This document shows positions 1 to 7,473 of a DNA stretch of 23,767 bases, in pieces (positions within the stretch are counted from its first letter, which is position 1; each line of letters begins with the position of its first letter). The stretch is from Bacteroidales bacterium (lineage in GTDB: Bacteria > Bacteroidota > Bacteroidia > Bacteroidales > UBA932): contig SFJA01000025.1 in assembly GCA_004556005.1 (NCBI GenBank), forward strand, positions 1-23,767, given 5' to 3'. The notes beneath the pieces were generated by a model, which saw only the letters and a program-made list of their open reading frames with translations, did no database searches and was not told the origin of the DNA. A program made the position numbers and the translations under genes.

Positions 1-467
1 TCCTTGATTTCAGTACCATAGATGGTATTGTTCGTAGTGATGTGGAAATAGTCGATATCGGTAGGGATCTCGTATCCCTTAGGGATATAAGAGTAATTCC
101 TATCCTTCGAGCAGGCAAGCGCATAGGCTTCTCCGAGGCCCTGGGCCTCCTTGAGAGCCTTGTGAGCCCAGACACCGGTATCGAGATACGCGGCCTTGTG
201 CTCGAGATAATTCATAGCGACATAAAGGAACTGGAGACTTGCGCCGCCGCCCAGGAACACGACCTCATAGCCTTCCGGAATATCAAGAAGTTCTTTCCAC
301 AAGGCGCGGCACTCGTCCATAACGGCATCCCACTCCTTGGTCCTATGTGAAATGGAAATCAGGGATATGCCCGTTCCGGCGAAATCCTTGAGCGCAGCGC
401 AGGCATTATCAATTGCAACCTGAGGCAAAAGACAAGGTCCGGCATTGAATACGTGTACTTTACTCAT
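1..467 (-). CDS. serC: Phosphoserine aminotransferase, N-terminal part (cut by window edge)
   Basis: SerC is a PLP-dependent class V aminotransferase that makes O-phosphoserine from 3-phosphohydroxypyruvate and glutamate in serine synthesis, in the cytoplasm; it can also act in pyridoxine synthesis. The reverse strand reads from ATG at 467 without a stop to the window edge (155 codons of an expected ~360). It begins MSKVHVFNAGPCLLP, matching the family's N-terminal F(N/S)xGP..LP signature. Further in are SISHRTKEW, the conserved SHR substrate-binding segment, and FLGGGASLQF, the phosphate/cofactor-contact glycine region. The PLP lysine lies outside the window. The start lies 5 bases after the yigZ stop, so the two genes are probably cotranscribed from the yigZ promoter. 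The family call rests on remembered motifs and is strong. Confidence 0.93.
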   Translation of the reverse strand, partial: MSKVHVFNAGPCLLPQVAIDNACAALKDFAGTGISLISISHRTKEWDAVMDECRALWKELLDIPEGYEVVFLGGGASLQFLYVAMNYLEHKAAYLDTGVWAHKALKEAQGLGEAYALACSKDRNYSYIPKGYEIPTDIDYFHITTNNTIYGTEIK

Positions 468-472
468 ATCGG

Positions 473-1078
473 TTACTGTTTTAAGTTTCTAAAAATACTC
501 AATTTTTCCGTTCTTTCCAAGAATTCGTCCTCTAATTTTTTTCTGACCCTGACTTCCATCCTGCACTGCAGTCCGAACTCCTGCGCACGGCAGGGAAGGT
601 CGAGTTCCTTGACCATCTTCATTACCGGCTGCATGAGCGAGTAGTCAAACTCGATAACATACCAGTCTCCCGCAATTTTTTCTATGACACGGGCGTTTGA
701 AATGGCATCGGCGGTAGAGGTCTTGTATGCGCGTATGAGGCCGGGGATACCCAGCTTGATGCCGCCGAAGTAACGGACAACCACCACCAGTATGTCGCTC
801 AGGCCCGCGCTGTCTATCTGCCCGAGTATAGGTCTGCCGGCAGAACCCGACGGCTCTCCGTCGTCACTTGAACGGAATACTGCCCCGTCCACACCGAGCC
901 GGTATGCATAGCAATGATGACGGGCGTCGTGATACTCCTTCCTGAGCAAAGAGACTATTTCCCTTACTTCCTCTTCGCTTTCCACGGGATAGGCAAGCGC
1001 TATGAAACGGCTGCCGTTGTCCTTGAAAAGTCCCTCAGATGCGGAAGCAATACTTTTGTATGTATCATTAGTCGTCAT
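473..1078 (-). CDS. yigZ: YigZ/IMPACT family protein (UPF0029)
   Basis: The 201-residue product is a member of the YigZ/IMPACT family. Eukaryotic IMPACT regulates the Gcn2 translation-stress kinase; bacterial YigZ is structurally known but its molecular role is unclear. The family signature is plain: RHHCYAYRLG near residues 53-62, DDGEPSGSAGRPIL near 72-85 and VVVVRYFGGIKLG near 98-110. Residues after about 135 form the smaller C-terminal alpha/beta domain. Length is normal. The ATG at 1078 gives MTTNDTYKSIASASEG, the expected family N-terminus. A perfect -7 box (TAAATTTG) ends only 7 bases before this ATG, suggesting a leaderless or nearly leaderless mRNA. serC follows 5 bases after the stop. 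Confidence 0.92.
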   Translation of the reverse strand: MTTNDTYKSIASASEGLFKDNGSRFIALAYPVESEEEVREIVSLLRKEYHDARHHCYAYRLGVDGAVFRSSDDGEPSGSAGRPILGQIDSAGLSDILVVVVRYFGGIKLGIPGLIRAYKTSTADAISNARVIEKIAGDWYVIEFDYSLMQPVMKMVKELDLPCRAQEFGLQCRMEVRVRKKLEDEFLERTEKLSIFRNLKQ

Positions 1079-1085
1079 ATAAGTT

Positions 1086-1093
1086 CAAATTTA
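1086..1093 (-). promoter_or_regulatory. -7 promoter box for yigZ-serC
   Basis: On the minus strand this reads TAAATTTG, a perfect match to the Bacteroidota -7 consensus TAnnTTTG. Seven bases separate it from the yigZ ATG. It lies in the -33 region of the divergent promoter at 1106-1113. Confidence 0.65.
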
Positions 1094-1105
1094 GTGTTTT
1101 TTTTG

Positions 1106-1113
1106 TACCTTCG
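1106..1113 (+). promoter_or_regulatory. -7 promoter box for the acidic-tail gene
   Basis: TACCTTCG differs at one position from TAnnTTTG and stands 4 bases before the ATG at 1118. It forms a divergent, near-palindromic pair with the yigZ box: CAAATTTA, 12 bases, TACCTTCG. Confidence 0.5.
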
Positions 1114-1117
1114 CAAT

Positions 1118-1696
1118 ATGGTTTGCCAGTATAGAGTAACCCTTGCGGGAATCAAAGGATTCTACAGGGTATATCACATTAACGGGAAGAACACATTGTA
1201 CACCTTCCACAAGCAGCTCAGGGACGATCTCGAGTTCCCCATCGATCAACCTATATTGTTCAAAGGCCTCGATGCTTCAGGCAACGTGGTCGGCAGATGG
1301 GCGCTGATAGATCTGGGTTCAGGCACTACGGTTGACACCGTAACGATACAGGATACAATCAAGGCCGGAGTCAGCAGCTTCGTGTACTTTTACGATATAA
1401 AGTCCAAAAAGAGCGTCATTGTCACTTTCGAAGGAGATGTTGACGATAATGTCAGCAGTCCGGAGCTCGTGGACGTCAAGGGTCCCGTTCCTCTTGAATT
1501 TGAAAACGGATACGTCGCATTTGAAGACCTGCCGGAGGATTACCGCAAGGTTCCGCCACGCACACCGGCAAGCGTCAGGGACAACGAGGACGATGACCTC
1601 GATGACGACGACGAGGACCTCGATGATGACGACGAGGACGACGAAAATGATGAGGACAAGGAGGAAGAGGAACTCATCTACAGCGAAGACGAGTAA
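1118..1696 (+). CDS. Small protein with hyperacidic C-terminal tail, pRiA4b ORF-3-like
   Basis: The 192-residue product has two parts. Residues 1-105 (YRVTLAGIKGFYRVYHI, then LYTFHKQL, then SSFVYFYDIKSKKSV) resemble the plasmid pRiA4b ORF-3-like / IS1096-passenger family common in Bacteroidales, whose function is unknown; no recombinase residues are visible. Residues 155-192 are almost purely Asp and Glu and include two copies of DLDDDDE. No signal peptide or membrane segment is seen, so the product is probably cytoplasmic. The ATG at 1118 is chosen because an open frame upstream of it runs antisense through yigZ and because a -7 box lies 4 bases before this ATG. I see no transposon ends, so a mobile origin is not supported. 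Being a gene is near certain; the family assignment is moderate. Confidence 0.75.
   Translation: MVCQYRVTLAGIKGFYRVYHINGKNTLYTFHKQLRDDLEFPIDQPILFKGLDASGNVVGRWALIDLGSGTTVDTVTIQDTIKAGVSSFVYFYDIKSKKSVIVTFEGDVDDNVSSPELVDVKGPVPLEFENGYVAFEDLPEDYRKVPPRTPASVRDNEDDDLDDDDEDLDDDDEDDENDEDKEEEELIYSEDE
1595..1636 (+). repeat. Two tandem 21-base repeats in the acidic-tail codons
   Basis: Copies at 1595-1615 and 1616-1636 differ by one base (a GAC/GAT synonymous change), and each encodes DLDDDDE. The array is in frame and most simply reflects slippage or duplication that lengthens the acidic tail. Confidence 0.85.
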
Positions 1697-1775
1697 ACAT
1701 ACGAGCGCCAGGTTCGCCCTTCCAGGCCCCTCCAACGCACATTGTGACTCTCAATGGAATGACTTGGGTTTGGAC

Positions 1776-1789
1776 AGCGGAGCTCCGCT
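1776..1789. repeat. 14-base perfect palindrome in the 1697-1847 intergenic region
   Basis: AGCGGAGCTCCGCT is its own reverse complement. As RNA it could form a 5-bp stem with a 4-base loop, but no U tract follows it on the plus strand. It could be an mRNA 3'-end structure for the acidic-tail gene or a protein site; this is undecided. The rest of the 151-base gap holds only the terminator and no reading frame I can support. Confidence 0.4.
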
Positions 1790-1792
1790 CAT

Positions 1793-1824
1793 AAACAAAA
1801 GAGGCCGACCCTTTGGTCGACCTC
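1793..1824 (-). terminator. Rho-independent terminator of the FKBP/sugar/dNK transcription unit
   Basis: On the minus strand the stem GAGGTCGACC, loop AAAG and stem GGTCGGCCTC form ten pairs, one of them G.U. The run TTTTGTTT follows directly. It begins 23 bases after the FKBP stop codon. Read on the plus strand the G.U becomes a C.A mismatch and the T run is poor, so it is directed to the minus-strand genes. Confidence 0.85.
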
Positions 1825-1847
1825 ATTCTCGTTTATTTGATTGAAGA

Positions 1848-2630
1848 TTATTCAGCGGCAGCCACCTTACCTACCTTTACGAGCTCTACGTTGAAGAGAA
1901 GAGTAGAGTTAGGGGCAATCCTCTGGTTTCCGCGCTCACCGTAACCGAGCTTTGCAGGAATGGCAAGTTCAATCTTGCCGCCCTCGCCGATGAGCTGAAG
2001 ACCCTCTGACCAACCCTTTACAACGCGGTTGAGAGTGAAGTGTACAGGCTCGGCATCCTCTTCGGTCTTGTCAAACACGGTTCCGTCAAGGAGCTTACCT
2101 TCATACTTAACCCATACGGTATCGGTAGCGGCAGGTTTGACGTCGCTGCCGGCCTCGATAATCCTGTACTGGAGACCGCTCTCGGTAACCTGAACGCCGT
2201 CCTTCTTTGCATTCTCGGCAAGGAACTTGTCCTCCTTCTGCTTGTTCTCGAGCATAGTATAGTTGTGGCGCTTCTCAAGATATGCATTGAACACATCGTT
2301 GAGCTTGCTTGGAGCAATCTTGAACTGCTTTTCAAACTCAGGGTCGTTCATATCACCCTTTGCCGCCTGAAAATCCTTCATACCCTTTACAACCTGGCTG
2401 AAGTTGATATCATCTCCGAAGTTGTATGCCTTGAGGAATGAACCGAAGTTGATACCGAGCAGATAGCTCACTGAGTCGATCTCCGCCTTTGAAGAGGTGT
2501 AATCCTTAAGGGTTTTTTCAGCTACAACACTAACTTCACCTTCTGCAGTTTCCGTTGTTTCGCCGTTATTTGTACAAGCGGCAACGGCCAGTCCCATCAT
2601 AAGGACCAATGACATTTTAATTGTTTTCAT
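1848..2630 (-). CDS. FKBP-type peptidyl-prolyl cis-trans isomerase, lipoprotein
   Basis: This 260-residue protein should catalyse prolyl cis-trans isomerization and act as a folding helper outside the inner membrane. The N-terminus MKTIKMSLVLMMGLAVAAC is a lipoprotein signal with lipobox VAAC; Cys19 would be lipidated. Residues ~40-150 form the helical FKBP N-terminal dimerization domain (DSVSYLLGINFG, then a Lys/Glu-rich helix). The FKBP catalytic domain follows (~165-256) with the usual pocket residues: VKYEG, FDKT, VKGWSEGL, GYGERG and LLFNVELV. Length is typical of Bacteroidales periplasmic FKBPs. It is the last gene of the minus-strand unit, 27 bases after the ROK kinase, and is followed by the terminator. 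The link to the sugar genes looks like shared transcription rather than shared function. Confidence 0.95.
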   Translation of the reverse strand: MKTIKMSLVLMMGLAVAACTNNGETTETAEGEVSVVAEKTLKDYTSSKAEIDSVSYLLGINFGSFLKAYNFGDDINFSQVVKGMKDFQAAKGDMNDPEFEKQFKIAPSKLNDVFNAYLEKRHNYTMLENKQKEDKFLAENAKKDGVQVTESGLQYRIIEAGSDVKPAATDTVWVKYEGKLLDGTVFDKTEEDAEPVHFTLNRVVKGWSEGLQLIGEGGKIELAIPAKLGYGERGNQRIAPNSTLLFNVELVKVGKVAAAE

Positions 2631-2657
2631 CTTTTATTAAATAGTTTTGCAAATTTC

Positions 2658-3620
2658 CTACAATTCCCAAGCCAAAGCTGAAGCTCCGAGTATGGCAGCA
2701 TCAGATTCCTTGAGGCTGGAGAATACGATTGACACCTTGTCCTTCCAGATAGCAAGAACATTCTCATTCATAGCCTTCTGCATAGGTTCAAGGAGGAATT
2801 CTTTTGACCTCGCGAGACCGCCGAAAAGCACTATCGCCTCCGGAGCGCTGAATGCGATGAAGTCGGAGAATGCCGTTCCGAGAAGGGTTCCGGTGTAGTC
2901 AAAGACCTTGAGAGCAAGCTTGTCGCCTTCCTTGGCAGCCTCATATACGTCCTTGGAAGTGATTTTTTCCACGTGACGCAGGACAGAAGGCTCATCGCTC
3001 ATTTCGAGCCACTCGCGTGCGGTGCGCGCAACTCCGATGGCTGAGCAATAAGCTTCCAGACATCCCTGACGTCCGCATCCGCAGACTCTTCCGTTATGGC
3101 GGACGACATTGGTATGTCCAAGCTCGCCGGCAAATCCGTCGTGTCCGTAAACAACCTTGCCGTCAATCACAATGCCGCTGCCCACACCGGTTCCGAGGGT
3201 AATCATAATGAAATTCTTCATTCCCCTGGCGGCTCCGTAGGTCATTTCGCCCACTGCGGCAGCGTTTGCATCATTGGTAAGGCTTACAGGGATGCCATCG
3301 AGCTGTGCGGTAAGCATATCGGCAAACTTTACGGCCTGACCGGCAGCCCAGGCAAGGTTCGGTGCATATGCAACCTCTCCGGTATAATAGTTCCCGTTAG
3401 GTGCACCCACTCCGACTCCGCGAATCTGGTCTTCGAGCTGAACTTCTGCAATGCAAGCCTTGATGGCAGCCGCGAGAGCCTTGATATAAGCATCGGCATC
3501 CGAACCGTAAATGTCCGAACGGATTACGGTCTGGGTCAAAACGTCGCCTCTTGCATCTACAACGCCGATCTTGGTAGTCTGACCACCTACATCGACACCA
3601 ACTACATACTGCTTGTTCAT
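2658..3620 (-). CDS. ROK-family sugar kinase (glucokinase-like)
   Basis: The 320-residue product is a cytoplasmic ROK kinase that should phosphorylate a hexose with ATP. Visible features are the N-terminal phosphate loop DVGGQTTKIG (10-19), SLTNDANAA with catalytic Asp117, the second ATP glycine loop TLGTGVGSG (141-149) and the ROK zinc site around 169-187 (His169, Cys180, Cys182, Cys187; CGCGRQGC). There is no N-terminal helix-turn-helix, so it is a kinase and not a ROK repressor. It starts 1 base after the stop of the FucP-like permease, implying coupled expression and a shared sugar substrate. Glucose is the most likely substrate; N-acetylglucosamine, mannose or fructose cannot be excluded. 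Confidence 0.93.
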   Translation of the reverse strand: MNKQYVVGVDVGGQTTKIGVVDARGDVLTQTVIRSDIYGSDADAYIKALAAAIKACIAEVQLEDQIRGVGVGAPNGNYYTGEVAYAPNLAWAAGQAVKFADMLTAQLDGIPVSLTNDANAAAVGEMTYGAARGMKNFIMITLGTGVGSGIVIDGKVVYGHDGFAGELGHTNVVRHNGRVCGCGRQGCLEAYCSAIGVARTAREWLEMSDEPSVLRHVEKITSKDVYEAAKEGDKLALKVFDYTGTLLGTAFSDFIAFSAPEAIVLFGGLARSKEFLLEPMQKAMNENVLAIWKDKVSIVFSSLKESDAAILGASALAWEL

Positions 3621-3621
3621 A

Positions 3622-4899
3622 CTATTCTACAGGAATATCTTTGTTGACGTTTTTGCATCCGATGAGCGCATAGAAGAGCAGGAATCCGAGGCAAGCCACG
3701 AGGAACCAATAGCTGTTGATGGATCCTACGGAGTCAGCGATGGCATTCTGCACGAACGGGATGATACCGCCACCGCAAACAAGGGTCATAAAGATACCCG
3801 AAGCCGTTGCAGTATATTTTCCGAGACCTTCCGTTGCAAGGTTAAAGATAGCTCCCCACATAATCGAGGTGCAGAGTCCGCAGATGACTATGAAGAAGAA
3901 TGAGAGAGGAATCACGTTCTTGAACACGGAAACGTTCACGGTCTCAGGGATGAAGATAGCTGCAATGAGGAAGCAGATCGCAACAAAAGAAGTTACGGTA
4001 AGCATTGACTTGCTGCTGACTTTTGCGCCGATGGATGCGCCTACGAGACGTCCTACGAGCATACAGAGCCAGTATCCGCTGATCATTGTTCCGGCAACTG
4101 CAGGGCCTACGTTTGCCAGTCCTGAATAATATACGTTTGCGGTATTAGGAATGCCGACCTCGATTCCGACATAGAAGAAGATGGCAATTGCACCGAGCAC
4201 GAAATGACGGAATGACATAGGGCTGTACTTGTCCTTCGCAACGTTGCCGGAAAGGCGTGCAGCCCTGTCGGCAGGGGTTTCCATATGAGGCTCAGGAATA
4301 TTTGTAAGCCTGATAACGACAAGGGCGATGGCAAAGATAGCCATAGCAAGAATCATAACCGGAGCAACCTTTGCAACGGTAGCATCCGCAATCTGTCCTC
4401 CGACAACCCAGCCTACGAGATAAGGAGCGAGGGTGCCGCCGATGGAGTTGAGGCTACCGCCCCACTGAATGAGCTGGTTACCCTTGTTTCCGCCACCGCC
4501 GAGGGTGTTGAGCATAGGGTTTACGACAATGTTGAGCAGACACATTGAGAATCCTGCGATGAATGCGCCGACAACATAAACTGCAAATGACTCCACATAT
4601 CCGGAAAGGAACTGCACTGCAACACCGAACAGACCGATGATTACAGCAAGAGAGGAGGTAAACTTATATCCCTTCCTTTTAAGGATGATTCCGGCAGGGA
4701 TACCCATACAGGCATAAGCGATGAAATTGGCAAGGGTTCCGAGCTGTGAAAGTGCCTTGGAAGCACCGAACTGGCCGGTAACGACCACGCCCATCGAACC
4801 TGCGAGGTTCGTAACGAATGCGATCATGAAGAAGAGCGCAAACATCACGATGATTGCAGGTGTCGTATTGGACGACTGTTTGACTTGTTTGTTACTCAT
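3622..4899 (-). CDS. Sugar MFS permease, FucP/GlcP/NagP-like
   Basis: This is a 425-residue inner-membrane protein with about 12 hydrophobic segments, as expected for a major facilitator symporter. The N-terminal segment FALFFMIAFVTNLAGSMG, the conserved Asn in LLNIVVNPMLNTLGG, and NQLIQWGGSLNSIGGTLAP are typical of the fucose/glucose/galactose proton-symporter branch. A cytoplasmic loop near residues 205-230 (METPADRAARLSGNVAKDKY) divides the two six-helix halves. The adjacent ROK kinase makes import and phosphorylation of a free hexose the likely pathway. It lies 43 bases after the acyl-CoA synthetase; that gap holds no TAnnTTTG box, so expression probably comes from upstream. Confidence 0.92.
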   Translation of the reverse strand: MSNKQVKQSSNTTPAIIVMFALFFMIAFVTNLAGSMGVVVTGQFGASKALSQLGTLANFIAYACMGIPAGIILKRKGYKFTSSLAVIIGLFGVAVQFLSGYVESFAVYVVGAFIAGFSMCLLNIVVNPMLNTLGGGGNKGNQLIQWGGSLNSIGGTLAPYLVGWVVGGQIADATVAKVAPVMILAMAIFAIALVVIRLTNIPEPHMETPADRAARLSGNVAKDKYSPMSFRHFVLGAIAIFFYVGIEVGIPNTANVYYSGLANVGPAVAGTMISGYWLCMLVGRLVGASIGAKVSSKSMLTVTSFVAICFLIAAIFIPETVNVSVFKNVIPLSFFFIVICGLCTSIMWGAIFNLATEGLGKYTATASGIFMTLVCGGGIIPFVQNAIADSVGSINSYWFLVACLGFLLFYALIGCKNVNKDIPVE

Positions 4900-4942
4900 T
4901 TTATAATTTTAATTGGTTATTGGCTTTCCAACCGCCTATCCT

Positions 4943-6817
4943 CTAATTGAGGGCAGACAGGTTCTGTGGATTTACAAGTTGCTTTCCTTCAGGAGTATAT
5001 GCATACTCTATCCTCTTCTCGAAGTACTTCTCAACCTTACCTCTCACAACTTTGGCGGTAGAGTTGACAAGTCCGTTCTTCTCGGTGAAAGGCTCCTCGC
5101 ATACTACGACTGCGGCAGGAAGCCACTTCTCAGGGAACTGACCTGCGTGCTTTCCTCCCTTGCGGTAAGAATCGACGTCAGCCTGGATAAGCTTGAGCTG
5201 AGCCTCCTTGTCGTCTCCGGCCGCGGCCTTGAGTGCCTCCTTGTTAGGCACAACGAGAACGATGGTATAAGGATCCTGGTTATTGTGAAGGATAACGTTG
5301 TCGATGTACTTTGACGTAACGGCGAGGTTGTCCTCATATCCTTCAGGGCTGTATTTTTCTCCATCAGAAGATATGAGCAGACTCTTGAAGCGTCCGGTAA
5401 CATAGAGGAAGTCATGGTCTTCCTTGCAAATATATCCGCGGTCACCGGTATGGAGCCATCCCTCCTTTACGGTATTGGCAGTAGCCTCAGGGTTTTTCCA
5501 GTAGCCCGCCATCACGTTTTCGCCGCGAACTACTATTTCGCCGGTCTCGCCTACAGGAAGCTCACGACCCTCGTCATCGCAGATCTTGATGTCCATAGGC
5601 TTGACAGTACGTCCGGACGAACCGAAACGTGCGTGACCCGCAGAATTGGCGGAAATGATAGGAGTAGCCTCGGAAAGTCCGTAGCCCTGGAAGGTAGGCA
5701 TTCCGATTGCGCAGAAATACCTCTGAAGCTCGATGTCAAGCAATGCGCCACCACCCACGAGGAACTTCATCCTGCCACCGAAGGTTTCGCGTATAGTCTT
5801 GAAGATCAACTTGTCAAAGAGAGCCATGAGAGGTTTGCGCCAGAACTGCAGGCCTCCCCTGTTGTAATACTCCTTATTATATGCGATTGCATTTTTGAGC
5901 GCGAAGTTGTAGAGTTTCTCCACGGTCGGACCCTTTGCCTTGATTGCGGTCTCGATTGCCTTCTTGAAACTGCGGGAGATTGCCGGAACGCTGAGCATCA
6001 CCATAGGACGCACCTCCTTCATTGTCGGAAGCATATTGCGGAGCTGGGCCGTAGGGGTCTTTCCCGGAACGGTTGCAATACTTCCTCCATGGAACATCAT
6101 CGTGTAGAATCCGGCCACATGGGCGAAACAGTGGTCGAGCGGAAGTACTATCAGCATCACGTCCCCCCTGTCGATGGAAATCACCGAGTTGCCCTGCTCC
6201 ACGTTGGCGGTGTAGTTGCGGTGGGTCAGGAGAATTCCTTTAGGATCCGCGGTTGTTCCGGAGGTGTAGCTGATGTTTGCATAGTCGTCCGGTCCAACGG
6301 ATGCCATACGCTTTTCAAGCTCACCCGGATGCTCCTCCAGATAGCGGAGGCCCATCTCACGCAGCTCCTTGATACTCATCTCGTTATCCTTGAGAGGGAT
6401 ATCGTCGAATACTATTACCTTCTCTACCGCAGGACATTTGTCGATGACCCTGCGCACCTTTTCAATTTCCATCTCCGAAGAAACCACGAAACGGGAGTCG
6501 GAGTGGTTGATGCGGAAGGTCAGGTCGTAATCCGATTCAAGCTTGTATGACAGCGGCACGTTTACTGCTCCGGCGAACAGGATGCCGAGCTCCGTAAGCA
6601 CCCACAGGTTGCGGCCTTCGGAAATGAGCGAAACTTTTTCGCCTTTCTGCAGCCCGAGGGCCATGAATCCTGCCGCAAGGATGCGTCCTTCTTCACGTGT
6701 TTTGAGGAATGAGGTCTCGGTCCAGACGCCGTCAACCTTTTCACGAAGGAAAGTGTCATTACCGTACTTCTCTGCGTACTTGTTGACAAAATCGATAATG
6801 GTGATTCTTTCTGACAT
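4943..6817 (-). CDS. Long-chain fatty acid-CoA ligase (AMP-binding, FadD/FadD15-like)
   Basis: The 624-residue adenylate-forming enzyme should activate a fatty acid to acyl-AMP and then acyl-CoA. Core motifs in order: YTSGTTADPKG (184-194, phosphate-binding A3), QGYGLSEATP (377-386, A5), HTGDRG (456-461, A7) and VTGRFKS (473-479, A8 hinge). The C-terminal NSTAKVVRGKVEKYF holds the likely adenylation lysine. There is no carrier domain or signal peptide; the enzyme is probably cytosolic and membrane-associated. It begins 12 bases after the first deoxynucleoside kinase and precedes the sugar permease, so it shares their transcription unit. Chain-length preference cannot be read from sequence. 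Confidence 0.93.
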   Translation of the reverse strand: MSERITIIDFVNKYAEKYGNDTFLREKVDGVWTETSFLKTREEGRILAAGFMALGLQKGEKVSLISEGRNLWVLTELGILFAGAVNVPLSYKLESDYDLTFRINHSDSRFVVSSEMEIEKVRRVIDKCPAVEKVIVFDDIPLKDNEMSIKELREMGLRYLEEHPGELEKRMASVGPDDYANISYTSGTTADPKGILLTHRNYTANVEQGNSVISIDRGDVMLIVLPLDHCFAHVAGFYTMMFHGGSIATVPGKTPTAQLRNMLPTMKEVRPMVMLSVPAISRSFKKAIETAIKAKGPTVEKLYNFALKNAIAYNKEYYNRGGLQFWRKPLMALFDKLIFKTIRETFGGRMKFLVGGGALLDIELQRYFCAIGMPTFQGYGLSEATPIISANSAGHARFGSSGRTVKPMDIKICDDEGRELPVGETGEIVVRGENVMAGYWKNPEATANTVKEGWLHTGDRGYICKEDHDFLYVTGRFKSLLISSDGEKYSPEGYEDNLAVTSKYIDNVILHNNQDPYTIVLVVPNKEALKAAAGDDKEAQLKLIQADVDSYRKGGKHAGQFPEKWLPAAVVVCEEPFTEKNGLVNSTAKVVRGKVEKYFEKRIEYAYTPEGKQLVNPQNLSALN

Positions 6818-6829
6818 AAATGTTGAGTT

Positions 6830-7453
6830 TTAGTCGGTTTGCGGGAAAAGACCGAAGAGCTGGGCATCTATCATGTTGGTAATCTGCTCAAAATCTTCGG
6901 GACGATTGCCGAACTTTACGTTGTCGGCATCGACAACCAGAAGGTTTCCCTTGTAGTCTTTAATCCAGTTGTCGTATTTTTCGTTCAGACCGGTAAGGTA
7001 CTCTATGCTAATGCTCTGCTCATAGTCACGCCCTCTTTTCTGAATCTGCGAAATGAGATTCGGGATGCTGGACTTGAGGTAGATGAGCAGGTCCGGGGTC
7101 CCGACGAGAGACATCATAAGGTTGAAGAGGTCGGAATAGTTTTCAAAGTCACGGGAACTCATAAGTCCCATATCGTGCAGGTTTGGTGCAAAGATGCGCG
7201 CATCCTCATATATGGTGCGGTCCTGGATGATCACCTCGTCGCTGTGAGCGATGTCCACCACGTCCTTGAACCTCTTGTTGAGGAAATAAATCTGCAAATT
7301 GAAAGACCATCTTTCCATATCCTTGTAAAAATCAGCCAGATATGGGTTAAAATCTACAGACTCGAACTTCGGCGTCCAACCGTAGTGCGCCGCCAGCATC
7401 TTGGTAAGCGTAGTCTTGCCGCTTCCTATGTTTCCTGCAATCGCTATATGCAT
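6830..7453 (-). CDS. Deoxynucleoside kinase A
   Basis: The 207-residue enzyme belongs to the dCK/dGK/dNK family, which phosphorylates deoxynucleosides at the 5' position in salvage. Motifs: P-loop GNIGSGKT (7-14), Glu31 in FESV (candidate base), WSFNLQIYF with Gln54 at the position corresponding to the base-binding Gln97 of human dCK, the DR(S/T) motif QDRT (77-80) and the Arg-rich lid QKRGRDYEQS (138-147). Length is typical. It lies 20 bases downstream of a paralogue with about half of its residues identical by eye. Tandem deoxynucleoside kinase genes encoding heterodimers are known from lactobacilli; whether these two subunits pair is unknown. Base preference cannot be assigned safely. Confidence 0.93.
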   Translation of the reverse strand: MHIAIAGNIGSGKTTLTKMLAAHYGWTPKFESVDFNPYLADFYKDMERWSFNLQIYFLNKRFKDVVDIAHSDEVIIQDRTIYEDARIFAPNLHDMGLMSSRDFENYSDLFNLMMSLVGTPDLLIYLKSSIPNLISQIQKRGRDYEQSISIEYLTGLNEKYDNWIKDYKGNLLVVDADNVKFGNRPEDFEQITNMIDAQLFGLFPQTD

Positions 7454-7473
7454 ATTCTTGTGGTTTGGTTCAG

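Noticed and set aside
1595..1636. CRISPR-like or regulatory repeat
   Set aside because: Only two directly abutting units without spacers, in frame and coding; explained as duplication in the acidic tail.
1319..1735. Minus-strand frame encoding a Val/Leu-rich, membrane-like protein
   Set aside because: The hydrophobic run is simply the antisense reading of the Asp/Glu codons of the acidic tail (GAC/GAG read as GTC/CTC).
4900..4942. Hairpin or promoter in the gap before the sugar permease
   Set aside because: Only a 4-bp TTGG/CCAA stem, no U run and no TAnnTTTG box on the minus strand.
5414..6550. Long plus-strand open frame (378 codons) opposite the acyl-CoA ligase
   Set aside because: It is fully antisense to a motif-complete enzyme, has no recognisable domain and a composition rich in His/Arg/Cys typical of a shadow frame.
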